Source: Alphaproteobacteria bacterium (GTDB lineage: Bacteria > Pseudomonadota > Alphaproteobacteria > TMED109). From it: 64,000 bases of DNA. The notes beneath the pieces are model-generated. The model was given only the letters and a program-made list of their open reading frames with translations. It did not search any database and had not been told where the DNA came from. The position numbers were made by a program, and so were the translations under genes. Within the stretch, counting starts at the first letter, position 1. Each line of letters opens with the position of its first letter. Positions 26,363-35,090 of the stretch are shown one piece after another. The stretch covers positions 25,256 through 89,255 of the forward strand of contig JAJDYI010000046.1 of NCBI GenBank assembly GCA_022825235.1, in the 5' to 3' direction.

Positions 26363-27808
26363 ATGGAGCGGCTGGTGGTGATCCTGCAGGACCTCGAACC
26401 GTTCGGGGCCCTGGCGCGGTCCCGCGCGGAGTTCCTCTCCACCGTAAGCCACGAGCTCCGAGCTCCTCTCGCAGCGATCAAGGGCTCGGCCACCACGGCG
26501 CTGGAGGGTGCGCGCGATCCGGACCGCTCGGAGCTGCGCCAGTTCCTGCGCATCGTCGGCGAGCAGGCCGACCGCATGGACGCGCTGATCGGCGACCTGC
26601 TCGACGCCGGGCGCATCGGCGCCGGGGTGATGCCGGTCGACGCGCAAGCGCAGGCGCTGGTCGAGCGGGCGCGAACCGCGTTCGCGGGCGCCGGCGGCAA
26701 GCACGCCGTGGTCGTCGACCTGCCGTCCGATCTGCCCCGGGTGATGGCGGACCCGCGCCGCATCGTGCAGGTGCTGAACAACCTGCTGAGCAACGCCGCG
26801 CGGCACTCGCCCGAGGCAGCTCCCATCCGGGTGGCGGCGGTGCGCGACGGCGCGCACGTGGCGGTCTCGGTCGCCGACGACGGCGAGGGAGTTGCGCCGG
26901 AGCGCCTCGCGCACCTGTTCCGCCGCCACGCCGGCATGGACGGGGGCGTGGGCGGAGGCTCGGGGCTCGGGCTGGTCGTCTGCCGGGGCCTGGTCGAGGC
27001 GCATGGCGGGCGCATCCGGGCCGAGAGCGGCGGGCCGGGCCGGGGCACCACGGTCACCTTCACCCTGCCGGCCGCGGAGGAGGCTCCCGCCGCTGCTGTC
27101 CCCGCTTCCGTCTCCCCGGACGGGCGGGGCGGGACCGCCATCCTGGTGGTGGACGACGACCCGCACGCGCTGCGTGGGATGCGCGACGCGCTGGCCGCGG
27201 CGGGCTACGACCCGGTCACCGCCGCCGGGCCGGGCGAGCTGGCCCGCCTGGTCGAGACCCGGCAGCCCGCGCTCGCCGTGCTCGACCTCGTGCTGCCCGG
27301 CGCCGACGGCATCGAGCTGATGCGCACCCTCCCGGCGCTCGCCGACCTGCCGGTGATCTTCGTCTCGGCCTACGGAAGGGGCGAGACCATCGCGCGGGCG
27401 CTGGAGGCGGGCGCGGCCGACTACATCGTCAAGCCGTTCTCGCCGGCCGAACTGGTGGCGCGGGTGGGCGTGGCGCTCAACCGCCATGCTGCGCCCGGGC
27501 CCTTCGTGCTCGGCGACCTCGCCATCGACCGCGCGACCCGCCGGGTGACCGTCGCCGGCACACCGGTGCGGCTCACCGCCATCGAGTACCGGATCCTGCA
27601 CACGCTGTCGCTCGACGCCGGCGGGGCGACCACCTACGAGACCCTCCAGCGCCGGGTGTGGGGAGACCGGGGCGGGGCCAACCCGGAGACCATGCGCAAC
27701 GCCATCCGCAAGCTGCGGCACAAGCTCGGCGACGACGCCAGGAACCCCAGATACATCCTCAGCGAGCGCGGCCTCGGCTACCGCATGCCCGCCCCGGATG
27801 ACGGGTGA
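26363..27808 (+). CDS. Hybrid histidine kinase-receiver-winged-helix protein, N-terminally truncated
   Basis: From the ATG at 26363 (or a GTG at 26318 overlapping the previous stop) it has 481 residues. H-box: FLSTVSHELRAPLAAIKGSA. N-box: VLNNLLSNAARHSPEA. G-boxes: VADDGEGVAPER and SGLGLVVCRG. The receiver has VDDDPHALRGMRDAL, LAVLDLVLPGADGI with the phospho-accepting aspartate and DYIVKPFSPAEL. A winged-helix output domain ends ILSERGLGYRMPAPDDG. Kinase, receiver and DNA-binding domain in one chain would be a one-component phosphorelay. The family normally begins with GAF and PAS sensor domains, missing here; a GAF scrap of that kind lies at 2.2 kb. It may lack input control or be inactive. 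Confidence 0.7.
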   Translation: MERLVVILQDLEPFGALARSRAEFLSTVSHELRAPLAAIKGSATTALEGARDPDRSELRQFLRIVGEQADRMDALIGDLLDAGRIGAGVMPVDAQAQALVERARTAFAGAGGKHAVVVDLPSDLPRVMADPRRIVQVLNNLLSNAARHSPEAAPIRVAAVRDGAHVAVSVADDGEGVAPERLAHLFRRHAGMDGGVGGGSGLGLVVCRGLVEAHGGRIRAESGGPGRGTTVTFTLPAAEEAPAAAVPASVSPDGRGGTAILVVDDDPHALRGMRDALAAAGYDPVTAAGPGELARLVETRQPALAVLDLVLPGADGIELMRTLPALADLPVIFVSAYGRGETIARALEAGAADYIVKPFSPAELVARVGVALNRHAAPGPFVLGDLAIDRATRRVTVAGTPVRLTAIEYRILHTLSLDAGGATTYETLQRRVWGDRGGANPETMRNAIRKLRHKLGDDARNPRYILSERGLGYRMPAPDDG

Positions 27809-27949
27809 GGCGGCACACGGGCGGGAATGCGACAGTGCCTTCGTTGGTGACGGCCACAGCCGCGACGACGCCGGCCTGCCCGGATTACGGCTGCATGACC
27901 TCTGACACGGCCGGGCTTCGGTCACGGAATCCCGTTCCCCCGCCCGGTG

Positions 27950-27977
27950 CTTGAATCCGCGTCGGCGCCGCCAATCT
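27950..27977 (+). promoter_or_regulatory. Sigma-32-like promoter upstream of the hsp20 pseudogene
   Basis: CTTGAA (27950-27955), 13 bases, then CGCCAATCT, close to the heat-shock consensus CTTGAA-N13-15-CCCCATNT with one inserted base. It lies about 140 bases before the hsp20-like frame. A related sequence at 33205-33232 precedes the winged-helix fragment. Confidence 0.45.
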
Positions 27978-28116
27978 ATGAGACGAGCGGGCCGGCGAGG
28001 GCGACGCCGGCGCATGCATCGCCGATGCCGCCGACGATCCGCGCCGGAAGCGACGGCGCTCCGGCGCGGCCTCCCCGGCGCCCCTCGCTACGATTGCCTG
28101 GAGGAGGAACGGAACC

Positions 28117-28545
28117 ATGGTGCAACGTACCGATCTCGACCCGCACTCCCACGACTGGTGGTCTCAATTGCTCGATCCCATGCGCCGCGTCGGGGCGCGC
28201 GTGGCGGAGTTCTTTTCGCCCAGCGCGGAAGCCGCCGCGACGGAAGAGTCGTACGAGATCGCGCTCGAACTGCCGGGCATGTCCGACGACGAGATTCAGC
28301 TGGAGGTCCACGCCGGCCGGCTGGTCGTGACCGGCGAGAAACGGGCGCAACGGGAGGAAAGCGGGAAGGACTACTAGTTTTCCGAGCGGGCCTATGGCCG
28401 GTTCCGCCGGAGCTTCCAGCTGCCCGGGGACGCAGACCTCGACGCGATCGGCGCCGCGCACAGGGACGGCGTTCTGACCGTCACCGTGTCCAGGCGTGCC
28501 TCGCAACGGCCCGAAGGACGGAGGATTCCGGTCGTCCGGGGCTGA
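28117..28545 (+). pseudogene. Hsp20/alpha-crystallin small heat-shock protein with internal amber codon
   Basis: The frame encodes LDPMRRVGARVAEFFSPSAE, YEIALELPGMSDDEIQLEVH and RLVVTGEKRAQREESGKDY, then a TAG at 28375-28377, then FSERAYGRFRRSFQLPGDAD and DGVLTVTVSRRAS to a TGA at 28543-28545. The intact paralogue at 51368-51796 has tyrosine at the TAG position (DYYFSERVYGRF), so a single TAC-to-TAG change split the alpha-crystallin domain. Without suppression only 86 residues would be made. The remaining frame is undamaged, so the mutation is recent or read through. Confidence 0.85.
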
Positions 28546-28589
28546 GCGTGACGGCGGCGCACCGGCACGATCAACGGACAGTGCTTCCC

Positions 28590-29035
28590 GCGGCTCCGCA
28601 GCCGGGAGTTCCTCAAGTTCCTGCGGGGGACCGAGAGCCACGTCCCGGACGGTCTCGAGGTCCCCCCGGTCATGGACAACCAAGCCGCGCGCAAGAACCC
28701 GGCCGTGCCACGCCGGCTGGCCGGGCGCCCGCGCTGGCACGGCCACAGCCCCTCACCGGAGCCTCACGGCTGAACCAGGTGGAACGCCTGGTCGCGACGC
28801 CACCGACCAACAGCTGCGCCGCCGCATCCATCGCTCCACGCGGGAGCCTGAACAGGCCATCCGGGACTACATCGACACCGTCAACGTCAACCCGGGACCT
28901 TCCGGGGGACCAGGCCCGCCGACGAACTCCCCGCCACCATCAAACCCTTCTGCCTGCGCACCCTCGACACCGCCCGGCGGCAGCACGGACCCACCAGAAC
29001 TTCAGACGCGGGACACCGGTCAACTTCTCGATCGG
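28590..29035 (+). pseudogene. IS630-type transposase, C-terminal remnant with frameshifts
   Basis: Pieces in two frames match the end of IS630 transposases: LNQVERLVATPP (usually W-L-N-Q-V-E-R-W-F), DQQLRRRIHRSTREPEQAIR and DYIDTVNVNPGP (usually I-x-x-Y-I-D-T-H-N-x-N-P-K-P-F-x-W). At least two frameshifts separate them. Together with the N-terminal scrap at 880-1037, this shows past IS630 activity in the region. Confidence 0.6.
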
Positions 29036-29044
29036 GACATCAGG

Positions 29045-31330
29045 TCATTCCCTTTGCCGATCCAGTGCGAGCAGTAAGGCAGGGAGGAGCAGAAAATCGA
29101 CGATGATCCCCAGGACGACCATGATCGTCACCATCAGGCCCAGGATCCAGATGCCCTCGTATCCCGAGAATGCGAAGACGATGAAGCCCGCGGCCAGCAC
29201 GGCCGTCGTGGTGAGCAGGGCGTGTCCGGACGATCGAAAGGCGTATCGAACTGCCTGGTCGCCGGGAAGGCCATCGTGGCGGGCCTTCATGTACTTCGTC
29301 ATGAAATGGATCGTGTCGTCGACAATGATTCCGAACGCGATCACCGTCGTCATGGCCGCCGGAAAGCTCACCTGTCCCACAAGGTAGCCCCAGAGACCAA
29401 ATCCCATGGCCGGGGGAAGGAAATTCGGCACGAGGCTGATGAGACCCAGGCGCACGCTCCGGAAGACCCAGACCAGGATCAGCGAAATGATGGCCATGCC
29501 GATCATCGTCCCCCGCAGGATGCTCTCCAGATTGCGCTGGGCCAGATGCGCGAAAATCATGGTGATGCCCGAGGCCTCGCCGGTCAGTCCGGGGGCGTGG
29601 GCGGCGATCCACCTTTGGGCGCGGGCGTCGAGGGCGCGCATCTCTCGCGCCGAAACGTCAGCAACCGTCACGGTCATGCGGGTGGCCGACCTGGCGACGT
29701 CGATGCGGTCGTTCAGGTCACGGCCCAATGGGACCGAGAGTTCGTACAGGAGAAGGTACTGCGCCGCGAGGTCCGAGGCCTCGGGCAGGTGGTACCGGGC
29801 GGGGTCGTCGCCGTGCATGTTCTGGTTCAGACGCTTCATGATGTCCGTGAATGCCCGGACGTGCACGACCTCCGGCTGCCCGTTGGCCCATTCGGCAAAC
29901 GCCTCCACTCTCGCCAGGTACTGGGGATCGGTGATTCCGCCTTCCACTTCGGACGCGAGCGAATACTCGAGGGCGTTCAATCCGGTGAGGTTCTGGCTGA
30001 TGAAGTCCGTATCGCGCCGGAACTGGTAGCGGTCGTCGAACTGCTTGGTCCAGTCATCGCTGAATTCGTTGCGCGGGATGCCCGCAACCAGCACGAGCGA
30101 CACGACGAGGCCGGACCACAGGAGCAGCTGGCGGCGCTCGACCACGAACGCACCGAATCGTTCGAAGTACGCGGCCTGTCCGGGCGGGGCCATGCGTGCG
30201 CGCAGCGGCAAGATCGACAACAGCGCGGGCAGCAGGGTCATCGAATACAGATAGATGCTCAGCATCCCGACCGCGGAGAGCGTCCCCATGATCTGTACCG
30301 GCGGCGAATCGGAGCTGTTCAGGCTCAGGAAGCCGATCATGGTCGTGGCCGAGGTAAGAAACACGGGCCAGGCGTTCAGCCGCAGCGATTCAGCGACGGC
30401 CGCCCGCCGGTCGACGCCCCGGCTCATGCTGAGGAGTACGCCCGTCACGATGTGAATCGAATGGGCCACGGCGAGCACCATCACCACGACCGGCACGCCT
30501 GCCGCGAGCGGACTGAACACCATCCCGGCCCAGCCAGCGAACCCGATCGTGGTCAGGATGCCGAAGGTCATCATGACCACGATCGTCACCACGCCGAACA
30601 GCGAGCGCAGCAACAGCGCGGTGCCGATGAGCACCAGCACGAACCCGAGGGGTAGCGTCGCCTGTACGGCGTCCTCCATCGCCACATTGACCGTACGGTT
30701 GAGAATGAGGTCGCCCGTCATGTGAAAGCCGACTTCCGGATAGTCGCTCCGGGCCTGCTCCAGAACGCCACCGAGGTAGACCGGCACTTCGGCGACCATT
30801 GCACTTTGACTGTCGGGGTTGACGAAACTGATGACGAGCGCGCCGACGCGCCCGTCCTCGGAGACCAGCCGGCCACGCAGTTCAGGATCGCCCCGCGCGA
30901 CCTGCTCGATGCGGGCGAGCTCGTCGTCACTCAGTTCGGCCGCCCCCTCGACGAGGGGCCGGACGACAAGATCGTCAGCCTCCGCTCTGGTGTGATCGAA
31001 GTTCGTCAGGGAATCCACGCGGCTGGAGTACGGCGTTCGCCAGGCCGCCTCTGTCAGTTCCTCGATCGCTCCGAGTACGCGCCGGGTGAACACCGATCCG
31101 TCAGGGACCGATACGGCGATCAGTACCGTGCTCGACGCCGCATACGTGCTCTCGAGTTCGTTCAGCGCGGCGAGTTGCGGATTGTCCTTGCCCAGCAACT
31201 GGCGGAAGTCGTCCGCCACGATCAGGCGGTCGCCGCCGGCCGCCGCCAACAGCATCAGGAGGGTTGCGAGGCCGATGACCCACCATCGAAAACGAAGCAC
31301 GATCTCGATGTAGCGATCCAGATGGACCAT
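29045..31330 (-). CDS. RND superfamily (MMPL-like) transporter
   Basis: From the ATG at 31330 it has 761 residues; a GTG at 31345 is an alternative. It begins with a helix (FRWWVIGLATLLMLLAAAGG), a periplasmic loop of about 190 residues, and a helix block of sterol-sensing-domain type (VFSPLAAGVPVVVMVLAVAH, TSATTMIGFLSLNSSD). A second loop and second block follow (GIIVDDTIHFMTKYMKAR), giving the twofold RND plan with about 12 membrane helices. The length and HME-like short loops fit the COG1033/MMPL branch, which moves lipids or hydrophobic compounds out of the inner membrane. The upstream DUF2236 gene is on the same strand about 90 bases away, suggesting a two-gene lipid- or isoprenoid-related operon; the substrate is unknown. 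Confidence 0.85.
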   Translation of the reverse strand: MVHLDRYIEIVLRFRWWVIGLATLLMLLAAAGGDRLIVADDFRQLLGKDNPQLAALNELESTYAASSTVLIAVSVPDGSVFTRRVLGAIEELTEAAWRTPYSSRVDSLTNFDHTRAEADDLVVRPLVEGAAELSDDELARIEQVARGDPELRGRLVSEDGRVGALVISFVNPDSQSAMVAEVPVYLGGVLEQARSDYPEVGFHMTGDLILNRTVNVAMEDAVQATLPLGFVLVLIGTALLLRSLFGVVTIVVMMTFGILTTIGFAGWAGMVFSPLAAGVPVVVMVLAVAHSIHIVTGVLLSMSRGVDRRAAVAESLRLNAWPVFLTSATTMIGFLSLNSSDSPPVQIMGTLSAVGMLSIYLYSMTLLPALLSILPLRARMAPPGQAAYFERFGAFVVERRQLLLWSGLVVSLVLVAGIPRNEFSDDWTKQFDDRYQFRRDTDFISQNLTGLNALEYSLASEVEGGITDPQYLARVEAFAEWANGQPEVVHVRAFTDIMKRLNQNMHGDDPARYHLPEASDLAAQYLLLYELSVPLGRDLNDRIDVARSATRMTVTVADVSAREMRALDARAQRWIAAHAPGLTGEASGITMIFAHLAQRNLESILRGTMIGMAIISLILVWVFRSVRLGLISLVPNFLPPAMGFGLWGYLVGQVSFPAAMTTVIAFGIIVDDTIHFMTKYMKARHDGLPGDQAVRYAFRSSGHALLTTTAVLAAGFIVFAFSGYEGIWILGLMVTIMVVLGIIVDFLLLPALLLALDRQRE

Positions 31331-31421
31331 GTGCTTCAACCGCACCCGTCACGTCCGGGTTCGATGGTCATGGTCCGCAAGAGCTGATCGGCGCACCGGC
31401 CTGCGCGCTGGCCGCCGCGAC

Positions 31422-32645
31422 CTACCAAGGGCTCTGGTCCACCGCGCGGACCCGATCCGGCAGCCGGTAGCTGATCCCCTCTTCGTCGTATTGCGTGGCG
31501 CCGAAAATCTGTTCGAACGCCTGCTCCTTGACCAGCGCCTTCTTGGCCAGCAACCGGAGAACGGATGCCCTCACGCGGTAATAGAGCAGCACGAGGCTCC
31601 GGATCCGGACGGTATTCGGATAGCCGTAGCGATCCGCCAGCTGGTTGCCGATCAGTGCCCGCGAGAGCCGGTATGCGTAGATCTGCAACGCTCTTCTTTC
31701 GGCGTCGGTCTGGACCCCCGCCATTGCGGGAATGGCCTTGAACACGGCCGTCGCCACGCCGATCGAATCGTCGTCCGGGGGAGGCTCGCAGAGATGGCCG
31801 ATCTCGTAGATTCGCCGTGCCTCGGCCTCGGACGCGAAGAGAATCGCGTCGGGAACGCCCAGGAGGTGGCCGACGTAACGCCAAATCCTGACAATGCTGT
31901 CGCGTTCCTTGCGGCTTATGGCCGAACCCATCGCAGCCGCGTGCTCGAACTGGCGGATGGAAAACGTGTACAGAGAGATTCCGCCGACGTGCGCCGCGCT
32001 GAGCGGAGTCCCCCAGGCCGTGTGATCCCAGCCGTCCGACGCCGCCAGCAATTGCCGCATGCGCGCGTGAATGAAGCGGATGCGCATCGACACTTTCCAA
32101 CCGTCGCTGTCTCGGCGCAGGCCGTTGGGGAAATAGGTCTCGACCATGTGGCGGTTGTTCTGCCGCAGCCTGCGTTCGGCCCCTGGACCAAGCCCGGTGA
32201 CACGTCCGGTCATCGCGAACGACTTGCTCACCAAGGTGGAGAAGCCCTCCACCGCACTCCCCACGGCGTAGGCAACGAGCATGTTGCTCATGTTGTTGAA
32301 GAAGGCGCGCTGGCCGGGCACGAACGCCTCGAAATCAACCCAGTCGGGCACCTCCAGGTTGTCGAAGAACTCCCGTAGCGCCCGCGGCGCGGAGCGCAAG
32401 GCCGCCTCGTCGTCCTGCTCGATACCTGCACGGATGAACCGATGCAGGTCTGCCGGCGGGACGTCGGCAAGCTCCTCGAACACCGGGTCGAGTTCGGGAT
32501 CCCCGATCGTGGTGTGCCGGATGTAGTTGTCGGCCGTCTCCTGGTCGACGGCGCGCGCCTTGGCGTAGCCCGCGACATATGCCGACGGAGGATCGAGTTC
32601 TCCAATCCTCCTGGCCAGGCGGCCGCTGCCGGCAACCGGTGTCAT
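31422..32645 (-). CDS. DUF2236 (MpaB'/latex-clearing-like) oxygenase-family protein
   Basis: From the ATG at 32645 it has 407 residues. The pattern fits DUF2236: NMLVAYAVGSAVEGFSTLVS, SMRIRFIHARMRQLLAASDG, AWGTPLSAAHVGGISLYTFS and IVRIWRYVGHLLGVPDAILF. The R-x-x-H-A-R-x-R and W-R-Y-V-G-H-L-L-G-V motifs carry the histidines that bind heme in latex-clearing protein. Family members include heme oxygenases acting on rubber and other isoprenoids and many proteins of unknown role. No signal peptide is evident. It lies directly upstream of the RND transporter, so the pair may modify and export a hydrophobic compound; that is inference from position. Confidence 0.75.
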   Translation of the reverse strand: MTPVAGSGRLARRIGELDPPSAYVAGYAKARAVDQETADNYIRHTTIGDPELDPVFEELADVPPADLHRFIRAGIEQDDEAALRSAPRALREFFDNLEVPDWVDFEAFVPGQRAFFNNMSNMLVAYAVGSAVEGFSTLVSKSFAMTGRVTGLGPGAERRLRQNNRHMVETYFPNGLRRDSDGWKVSMRIRFIHARMRQLLAASDGWDHTAWGTPLSAAHVGGISLYTFSIRQFEHAAAMGSAISRKERDSIVRIWRYVGHLLGVPDAILFASEAEARRIYEIGHLCEPPPDDDSIGVATAVFKAIPAMAGVQTDAERRALQIYAYRLSRALIGNQLADRYGYPNTVRIRSLVLLYYRVRASVLRLLAKKALVKEQAFEQIFGATQYDEEGISYRLPDRVRAVDQSPW

Positions 32646-33230
32646 GTCGGCGGCGTCCGTGCGGGCCGGCACCGTGCCTCGCGTTCCAGGCCAGCCGCCA
32701 GCCGATGCAAGCCCCTGTTACTGGCCAGGAACGTCCACGGGCCTAGCACTTTCGGAAATAGCGACGATAGAGCCTGTGCACCACCAACGATGGCGGCCTT
32801 GACTCCGCACGCGCCGCGCGCGCTGCCCCCGGACAGCCCGGATCGGCTCGTTCGCATCGCCCGGCCCCCCATCGAACCCGTTTCCTCGCAACTTGAGCAA
32901 TAGATAGTATCCAAAAAGTATCCGATGGGGAAGACTGGGTGGAACCATCATCGCTTCAGGGCGACGTTCAGGGCATGAAGGCCCTTGTATGTATCTACAT
33001 CATTTCCCTTTCCCGGAAGAAAGTATGCCGATAGCAATAATTGCCCAAATCCGCAGGCGGCGCAGCCGCCAGCAGCAAGGATCGGGCGTGGACAGAACGC
33101 GGCGAAGCGAGAGATTTCGCGCCGGTGACGACGCCTGGAAGCCGCGATACGTCCCCGCCGAGCGCGGCCGCGACGCGCCGTCCTCGCGCCGTCGCCGCCC
33201 GGCGCTTGAAGCCTCGGCGCCGCTCCTAAT
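32646..33230. other. Gap without a supported gene
   Basis: No frame has a domain match. AT-rich sequence at 32.88-33.05 kb may hold the promoter for the minus-strand DUF2236 and RND genes. A CTTGAA-containing stretch at 33205-33232 resembles the region upstream of the broken hsp20 at 27950. Confidence 0.4.
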
Positions 33231-33234
33231 CTGT

Positions 33235-33417
33235 GATGCGACGACCTACGAGACGCTGCGGCGCCGGGTGTGGGGCGACCGGGGCGGGGCCAACCCGGAG
33301 ACCATGCGCAACGCCATCCGCAAGCTGCGGCGCAAGCTCGGCGACGACGCCCGAAACCCCAGATACATCCTCAGCGAGCGCGGCCTCGGTTACCGCATGC
33401 CCGGGCCGGATGACGGG
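33235..33417 (+). pseudogene. Winged-helix (OmpR-type) domain fragment, near-identical copy
   Basis: About 60 residues (TTYETLRRRVWGDRGGANPE, TMRNAIRKLRRKLGDDARNP, RYILSERGLGYRMPGPDDG) repeat the C-terminal DNA-binding domain of the kinase at 26363-27808 with about four differences, and the DNA is also nearly identical. An extra G at the end removes the original stop. The rest of the protein is absent, so this is a recent partial duplication with no start of its own. Confidence 0.8.
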
Positions 33418-33420
33418 GTT

Positions 33421-34243
33421 AGGGGGTGCGGTCGTCGGGCAGGCTGTCGCCCGCCGCCCCCGGCAGACGCTGGCGCAGCGGCCAGGTCGGCCCCGTGGCG
33501 TGGTCCTGGCGGCGCCCCTTCCTCCGGTGCATGCGCTTGAGCGCGAGGCGCGCCGCCGGACCGGCGGAAACCAGGACCTCCGGTTGCGCTCGATCGGCCG
33601 ACCGGGCGCGCCCGGCGCGTGAGACCATTCTCCCGGCCGGTGTGAGAAATTCGTCATCCTGCGATTCCCCCGCCCGTGCCCGCGGGCCGCTCCCCTGCCC
33701 GCCCGGGCGGCGGTCCGGCGGTTCGTCGCCGGCAAGCGCGGCCAGGACGGAAGGTTGGCGTCCGCTCCCGGCGCCCGCCGGTATCGATATCCGCGGCAGG
33801 TTCGCCGATCAGGATTGCCTGGCCGTCGCGACACGCGCATCGGCCGCAATCCGGTCGACGCCTTGATCCCGAACCCGACTCCGGTGGGGGACCAGCATCG
33901 CACGCGGGCCCCTCTCCGACCGCAGGTCGCGGTCTCGTCCCGAAAGTGGATTGGTTCAACCTCACGGCCCTGATTGACCTCGTTTGGGCTGGCCGTCCTC
34001 ACAGACGCCGAGGACGGGATGCCCTGCGTGGTGGCCGCCTTCCGTCTGTGGCTGCCGAGCGACGGCCAGCTGTGGAAGATCCACGGTTCCCGCGCCGGGA
34101 ACACGTCAGGGACGACAGCATGAACTGCCCGACGCGAAGACGGGGCCGTGTGGTGCCGCTCTGGCGCGACGCCCGCGCCGTGCTGGCGGACCTGCCCCGC
34201 GAGGAGAACAGTCCCTAAGTCATGGCCGGCCGATCGAATTCGC
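33421..34243. other. Gap without a supported gene; contains a duplicated segment
   Basis: Long arginine-rich open frames here look like composition artefacts. The stretch holds one copy of a roughly 55-base repeat (33771-33825), whose second copy (35199-35253) lies on the far side of the DUF3800 gene. Confidence 0.4.
33771..33825 (+). repeat. Direct repeat flanking the DUF3800 gene, copy 1
   Basis: The core CGCCCGCCGGTATCGATATC, then CGC and TTCGCCGATC, matches 35199-35253 with a few substitutions. The two copies bracket the small-RNA candidate and the DUF3800 gene, which may mark a past insertion. Confidence 0.5.
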
Positions 34244-34272
34244 TTGCGAGCGTTACGGCCGGCACCTATATA
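34244..34272 (+). promoter_or_regulatory. Sigma-70-like promoter of a short transcript
   Basis: TTGCGA (34244-34249), exactly 17 bases, then TATATA (34267-34272). It lies in a gap without protein genes and is followed within 70 bases by a strong intrinsic terminator on the same strand. Confidence 0.5.
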
Positions 34273-34278
34273 TGGGCC

Positions 34279-34341
34279 AAAGGATTGGGAATTTCCCGGT
34301 CGACAGAAGGGTCCTGGAGCTTCCGGGGCCCTTTTGTTTTT
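34279..34341 (+). ncRNA. Candidate small RNA of about 60 nucleotides
   Basis: A promoter with near-ideal spacing and an intrinsic terminator delimit about 62 bases with no coding capacity. The interior contains the self-complementary GGGAATTTCCC (34288-34298), and the 3' hairpin is the terminator. Short RNAs of this form often base-pair with messages or act as decoys. No known family is recognised and expression is unproven. Confidence 0.4.
34308..34341 (+). terminator. Intrinsic terminator
   Basis: AGGGTCCTGGA pairs fully with TCCGGGGCCCT (11 pairs including G-U) across a three-base loop, followed by TTTTGTTTTT. It reads on the plus strand. The neighbouring DUF3800 gene is on the minus strand and ends 15 bases away, so the terminator belongs to another transcript. 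Confidence 0.75.
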
Positions 34342-34355
34342 CCTGCCTTGGGCGG

Positions 34356-35090
34356 TCACGGCAGTTGAGCCCATCCGCCCAGCTTCCGTTGCACGATCTC
34401 GAAGGCGCGGTTGGGCTGGTCCGGGCGCAGGTGTGACAGCGCGATGGGCCGCGCCGTCAGGTCCGCGAGTTGAAGCCCGACGGAGTTCGCCGCCTTCGGC
34501 ACGAACACCGGCTGGAAATCGAACAGGCCGAAGTCCGGCCGGCCGGAACCCGAGGCGCCGTCGTTGGCGGCGATCCGGCGAAACTCCAGTTCCAGTTCCC
34601 GGTCCTCCTTCCTGCCGCGGCTCTCGAAGATGACATGGACCGTCCTGCCGTGCTGCTTCTCCCCGCTCAGCATGGCGTGCAACCGCTCCATGCAGAAATG
34701 AAGCGCGATCCCGTACGGATTCCGGGGGCCGGCGTATCGGGTTCGCAGGCGGTCCTTGTCGATGACGGCAGCGAAAATCGTCATCGGCGCCGCTTCGACC
34801 AGGCGGTTGAGATCGCTGTAGAACCGTTCGCGCAGTGCCCTGTCGGTCAGCAGGACGGCGAACGGTCCCTTGCTCTTGCGGATGTCATGTTCGTGCAGGA
34901 CAACCGCGTCATGACCCCAGATGCCGAACTTGAAACGCTGGACTACGGGGACGATGCCGGCGATGTAGTCGGCCTTGCGCATGGCGCAGAAGACCAGGGC
35001 AAAGACCGGGTACTGCGGATCGATGGCGACAAGCCCGTGATCGCCGCTCTCGTCCGCGTAGATCACGAATTCCGAGAAATCCGGCAACAC
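34356..35090 (-). CDS. DUF3800 domain protein
   Basis: The protein has 244 residues from a GTG at 35090. It opens with the DUF3800 hallmark FVIYADESGDHGL, an acidic strand resembling RNase H-like or DEDD-type active sites, and contains ILHEHDIRKSKG in varied form, VIDKDRLRTRYAG, VIFESRGRKEDRELELEFRR and NSVGLQLADLTARPIALSHL. The last has the Q-L-A-D motif, also conserved. DUF3800 proteins are frequent in mobile islands and near phage-defence genes, but their activity is not established as far as I know. It is isolated and bracketed by two copies of a 55-base repeat and an integrase scrap, which suggests recent import. Confidence 0.8.
   Translation of the reverse strand: MLPDFSEFVIYADESGDHGLVAIDPQYPVFALVFCAMRKADYIAGIVPVVQRFKFGIWGHDAVVLHEHDIRKSKGPFAVLLTDRALRERFYSDLNRLVEAAPMTIFAAVIDKDRLRTRYAGPRNPYGIALHFCMERLHAMLSGEKQHGRTVHVIFESRGRKEDRELELEFRRIAANDGASGSGRPDFGLFDFQPVFVPKAANSVGLQLADLTARPIALSHLRPDQPNRAFEIVQRKLGGWAQLP

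Noticed and set aside
34000..34218. Integrase-like core (R-R-G-R-V-V-P-L-W-R-D-A-R-A-V-L) upstream of the small-RNA promoter
   Set aside because: The similarity is confined to one short motif and the rest of the frame is compositional noise.
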